Source: Firmicutes bacterium CAG:24053_14
Lineage (GTDB): Bacteria > Bacillota > Clostridia > Oscillospirales > Oscillospiraceae
Assembly (NCBI GenBank): GCA_001916715.1
Contig: MNSZ01000064.1
Location: 114,349 to 178,348, forward strand
Direction of reading: 5' to 3'
Length of the DNA stretch: 64,000 nt
A program made the translations under genes and the position numbers. The notes under the pieces were generated by a model. The model saw nothing but the letters and a program-made list of their open reading frames with translations. It had not been told where the DNA came from and made no database searches. Numbering within the stretch: the stretch's first letter is position 1; each line of letters starts with the position of its first letter. This document shows positions 60,819 through 64,000 of the stretch, in pieces.

Positions 60819-62015
60819 TTGAAAGATCTTAAGCATCTGATCTACTTCGAAAGTCTTCTTGAGAATGCCGACAACGAGCTGGTAAAGCAGGCTCAGGCTG
60901 AGGGCGATATCTGCCTTGGCTACACTTGCTATCACGTTCCCGAAGCACTTCTCAACATAGGCAACTGTTTCTCCGTGCGTCTGCGCGCACCGAAAACAGG
61001 CTCGATCGACATCGCGACCTACTACATGTCCAACTACACCTGCGAGTACGCACGCGCACTCGTAGAGCGTGCAATCGAGGGCGGTTATCAGTTCCTCGAT
61101 GCAATGATCGGCGTAGACGCCTGCTCCATGATGAACCGCGCAATGGAGCACTTCGAGGTCCTGAAGGTCAACACGAAGGAAAAGTTCTTTGTAACTCACA
61201 TGGACATTCCCTTCAAGGTAGTTGACTATACCCTCGACGCATATGAAATCCAGATGCAGAAGCATGTTCTGGATAACCTGCACGAGAAGTTCGGCATCGA
61301 TACCTCCGATAAGGCTATCCGCAAGGCAGTCAAGGAGCACAACGAAGTGTGCAAGATCCTCACCGAGATCGGCGATATGCGTAAGGCTGAAAACCCCGTT
61401 ATCACCGGCTATGAGTATCATGTACTGAACCTCGTTTCCTTCACCTGCCCGAAGAGACTCATTCTCCCGTACCTGAAGGAGACTCTCAAGGAACTCAAGA
61501 CCCGTAAGCCCGATCCTAAGCCCTGGTTCCGCGCCAGAGTCGCGATCGTCGGAAGCGAGATCGACGATCCCAACCTCACCAAGCTTATCGAAGGCTGCGG
61601 CGCATTTGTATGCTCCGACCGTCACTGCTACGGCTCGACTCCGGGCCGCGAGGTCATTGAGCTCAATGATGAAGAGCCCGCCCTCAGACAGCTTTGCCGC
61701 CATGTAATGGAGTACTCCGAGTGCGCACGTTACATATCCGATGAGAAGGTCCTGCAGCGTCGTGAGACCGCAGACCGCCTCGCAAGAGAGTATCACGCAG
61801 AAGGCATCATCTATGAGCAGATGAAGTACTGCGACTACTGGGGCTTTGAGCGCGCACTCGTCAGCCACATCATGGCTGAGGAATACGGCTGGCCCGTCCT
61901 GTCTATCGACAGACTGTACAACAACGGCAACTCCGGTCAGCTGCGTACTCGCTGCCAGGCCTTTGTTGAGTCTCTGGAGATCAAGCGTATTCATAAAGAG
62001 GAGGGCAATAAGTAA
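60819..62015 (+). CDS. 2-hydroxyacyl-CoA dehydratase-like small subunit, unit 3
   Basis: 398 residues, the third paralogue: MKDLKHLIYFESLLENADNE, cysteines 37, 50, 75, 102, and KYCDYWGFE near the end. Residue 60 is Thr instead of Cys. TTG start with AAGAGGTG upstream. Its stop overlaps the start of its large partner (TAATG). Confidence 0.86.
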   Translation: MKDLKHLIYFESLLENADNELVKQAQAEGDICLGYTCYHVPEALLNIGNCFSVRLRAPKTGSIDIATYYMSNYTCEYARALVERAIEGGYQFLDAMIGVDACSMMNRAMEHFEVLKVNTKEKFFVTHMDIPFKVVDYTLDAYEIQMQKHVLDNLHEKFGIDTSDKAIRKAVKEHNEVCKILTEIGDMRKAENPVITGYEYHVLNLVSFTCPKRLILPYLKETLKELKTRKPDPKPWFRARVAIVGSEIDDPNLTKLIEGCGAFVCSDRHCYGSTPGREVIELNDEEPALRQLCRHVMEYSECARYISDEKVLQRRETADRLAREYHAEGIIYEQMKYCDYWGFERALVSHIMAEEYGWPVLSIDRLYNNGNSGQLRTRCQAFVESLEIKRIHKEEGNK

Positions 62016-63802
62016 TGGCTAAGACTCCTAAATATCCCAATCCTAAGTTTTTTAAGGCAAAAGATAACATCGACTGGAAGAAGCAGTGGGAAAACCTGAA
62101 GGTTTGCGGCGGCATTTTCTACGAGATGTTCAAAGAGACCGACTGGGAAGCTTTCAAAAACGGCTGGAAGAACACCCTGAAGAATGACGCAGCTCGCATC
62201 AAGGAAGAGTACAATGCATTCATGGCACTTGACCAGCAGGGCAAGCTCGATGCTATCCTTTACGGCGAAAAGAGACTTGGCAGACTGTATGCCAAGGGCG
62301 CAATGGCAACCGTACGTCGTGAGTGGCGCGGCGTTAAGGACACTGCATACGACTTCTATGAGTGGGCTCGTATGTGGGGCATGCTCCTTATGACCTTCTC
62401 CAAGGATCTCATTCCCGCACTCAACAGTGCTCTGCACTACCGCTGGATGATCTCCTACTTCTGCTGCCACGGCTTTATGGATAAGAACATCATGGGTCAG
62501 CGCGGCCGCGCACTCCGCATGAGCCACCTGCTTATCTACGATATATTCCGCTACGTTGCAGAAAACCTCGTTCTTTTGTCCAAGGCTGACCGCAAGAACG
62601 GCAACAGCGAGGAGCTTAACAAGATGCTCATGACCTTTGACGAGATGACCATGGGTCAGATCATGGCAGGCTTCCCCGATTTGTGCGGTATTCCTCACCA
62701 GCTGCTGCCCGTCTTCCTCGTTTCCGAGATCGACCAGCTCACCTGCGTACCTTACATCGATGCAGTCGAGTCCTTCGGTCTGCCCTCCGATACCTGCCCG
62801 GTTCCGTCTTCCGAGTGCGGCGCTCTGGTAATCGATGCTCTGCCTGACATGGGCTGCGGCTTTATCTCCAGCTCCATGCCCTGCGACGGCTCCACCATGG
62901 CATCCTCTTACTTTGCACGCCGCTTCCCGAACACACCCGTATTCCATCTCTGCTTCCCCGTTCGTTACGAGGACGAGTCCGTCCTGCAGTCTGCCGCCGA
63001 GGATATCAAGGCCTGCATAAAGTTCATCGAGGATCAGACCGGTGCAAAATGGAACTGGGACGCTTACTTCACCGCTATGAAGCGCTTTAATAAGGAGACT
63101 TCTTACGAGCTGGAGAAGTGGGAGATTAACAAGACCAAGTATCCGCAGCTGCTCGGACCTTGCTACGAGCTGTTCCGTAAGTGGAACTACGAGATGGACG
63201 GCGGTATTGATCCCCGTGTTATTAAGACCTGTGAGAAGGTCAGCAAGCTGATCCGCGAGGCATATGAGAATCGCGACGAAGCATGGCCCGGCAAGATGAA
63301 GTACCGTGCAATCGTATGGTCTTGCCCTGCTCACTACTACGCAAACTTCTCCAACTGGGCTGCCAACTGCTGGGGCATCGATGTCCTGGTCGAGATGGAA
63401 TCCCTCAACTTCACCAAGCCTCTCGAGACCGAGGACAAGGAAGAAGCACTCCGCGACCTGGCTCGCCTGTACGAGCGTATGGTTATGCGCCGTCACACCA
63501 ACGGCGGTTACCACAACGTCGTAACCGAGCTGTGGCGTCAGTGCGAAGCATGGGATGCAAAGCTCATCCTCATGTATCAGAACGTTGCATGTAAGAACAT
63601 GGCAACCGTTCAGGGTCTGCTTGACGATCAGGGCCGTGAGCGTGGCTACGATCTTATCTGGATCGAGCACGACCTTATGGACCCGCGTACCGTTTCCCGC
63701 CGCACCATGCGCGACAAGGTTAACGAGTTCATGCGCACCGTTAAGAACGCAGAGCCCATAGATCCGTCTCTCGTCGAGTTCGAGGACGAGGTCTGCATGT
63801 AA
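62015..63802 (+). CDS. 2-hydroxyacyl-CoA dehydratase-like large subunit, unit 3, extended
   Basis: 595 residues, about 60 longer than the other large subunits. The extra N-terminal segment (about 1-95) is rich in Lys/Trp and helical (IDWKKQWENLKVCGGIFYEMF, EYNAFMALDQQGK) before the shared REWRGVKDT. The CxxC of units 1 and 2 is reduced to CPVP, with Cys in SSECGA and MPCDGS retained, and VACKNMAT. No small membrane protein follows; the extension may replace it. Confidence 0.84.
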   Translation: MAKTPKYPNPKFFKAKDNIDWKKQWENLKVCGGIFYEMFKETDWEAFKNGWKNTLKNDAARIKEEYNAFMALDQQGKLDAILYGEKRLGRLYAKGAMATVRREWRGVKDTAYDFYEWARMWGMLLMTFSKDLIPALNSALHYRWMISYFCCHGFMDKNIMGQRGRALRMSHLLIYDIFRYVAENLVLLSKADRKNGNSEELNKMLMTFDEMTMGQIMAGFPDLCGIPHQLLPVFLVSEIDQLTCVPYIDAVESFGLPSDTCPVPSSECGALVIDALPDMGCGFISSSMPCDGSTMASSYFARRFPNTPVFHLCFPVRYEDESVLQSAAEDIKACIKFIEDQTGAKWNWDAYFTAMKRFNKETSYELEKWEINKTKYPQLLGPCYELFRKWNYEMDGGIDPRVIKTCEKVSKLIREAYENRDEAWPGKMKYRAIVWSCPAHYYANFSNWAANCWGIDVLVEMESLNFTKPLETEDKEEALRDLARLYERMVMRRHTNGGYHNVVTELWRQCEAWDAKLILMYQNVACKNMATVQGLLDDQGRERGYDLIWIEHDLMDPRTVSRRTMRDKVNEFMRTVKNAEPIDPSLVEFEDEVCM

Positions 63803-63902
63803 TTGCATAAAATTTACTCCGGGGCTGGCAGGAGAATAAATGCCGTCCCCGGACGGCGTTCAAAGCGCCGAGAATGATTAATTAATTGGAGGAAATTATA
63901 AA

Positions 63903-64000
63903 ATGAAATATTTTGGCGGTTGTGACGTAGGCTCGACCTACACAAAGGCAGTTATTCTCGATGAGAACGGCAAGATGGTAGCAGATACCACGATAAAGAG
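63903..64000 (+). CDS. 5' end of a second dehydratase activator ATPase, cut by the window end
   Basis: GGAGG (63888-63892) precedes ATG 63903; the 32 visible codons (MKYFGGCDVGSTYTKAVILD...) are identical at DNA level to the start of the 16640 gene. It would complete unit 3 in the same order as unit 1 (small, large, activator). Confidence 0.85.
   Translation, partial: MKYFGGCDVGSTYTKAVILDENGKMVADTTIK

Overview
The window looks like a spore-forming, obligately anaerobic Clostridia chromosome segment, probably Oscillospirales or a close relative (an inference from gene content, not a placement). The basis is an alpha/beta-type small acid-soluble spore protein, Firmicutes-type ribosomal leaders, a class B sortase, acetate kinase, and three sets of oxygen-sensitive 2-hydroxyacyl-CoA dehydratase-like iron-sulfur proteins.

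Layout: 1-3460, glycogen operon on the minus strand (glgB, glgA, then a cut gene). 3597-5628, small housekeeping genes (glyoxalase-like, SSB-like, deoC, a mini membrane protein). 5678-7096, infC-rpmI-rplT with an attenuator leader and an AUC-start infC. 7203-9267, a LexA-like repressor divergent from DNA polymerase IV. 9320-11843, a GtrB/GtrII-type surface glycosylation pair. 12146-13312, alanyl-tRNA editing protein. 13487-17403, first dehydratase-like cluster. 17641-20653, an Rrf2 regulator facing an HD protein-mnmA pair and cysK. 21033-27217, an SLH surface protein and two YhgE/Pip membrane proteins. 27547-29849, spore protein, obg, rpmA, rplU. 30067-34166, cardiolipin synthase, ackA, tmcAL. 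34342-39396, complete liv branched-chain amino acid ABC transporter.

Roughly 39440-48030 is an integrative mobilizable element: a decayed serine recombinase, TnpW-like protein, relaxase, MobC, a probable oriT region, and a BcgI-like restriction-modification cassette whose RM subunit is frameshifted. Its right side abuts a feoB fragment that has lost its GTPase half. 49181-55415 holds a lipoprotein, an M23 peptidase, tRNA-Met and tRNA-Glu, and a sortase B locus with an Asp-Ala repeat surface protein. 55772-64000 holds a pyridoxamine kinase and the second and third dehydratase-like units, with a CooC-type ATPase between them and the start of a second activator gene at the window end.

The most interesting system is the family of three paralogous two-subunit dehydratase/reductase-like enzymes (13487-16308, 56817-59608, 60819-63802). 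They come with BadF-type ATPase activators, a CooC-like ATPase, and two tiny single-pass membrane proteins (16327-16539, 59627-59800) that share a motif and that I do not recognise from any described family. Several genes carry frame breaks (activator, HD protein, recombinase, RM subunit, feoB). The activator break coincides with an exact 99-base match to the window end, so assembly error must be considered.
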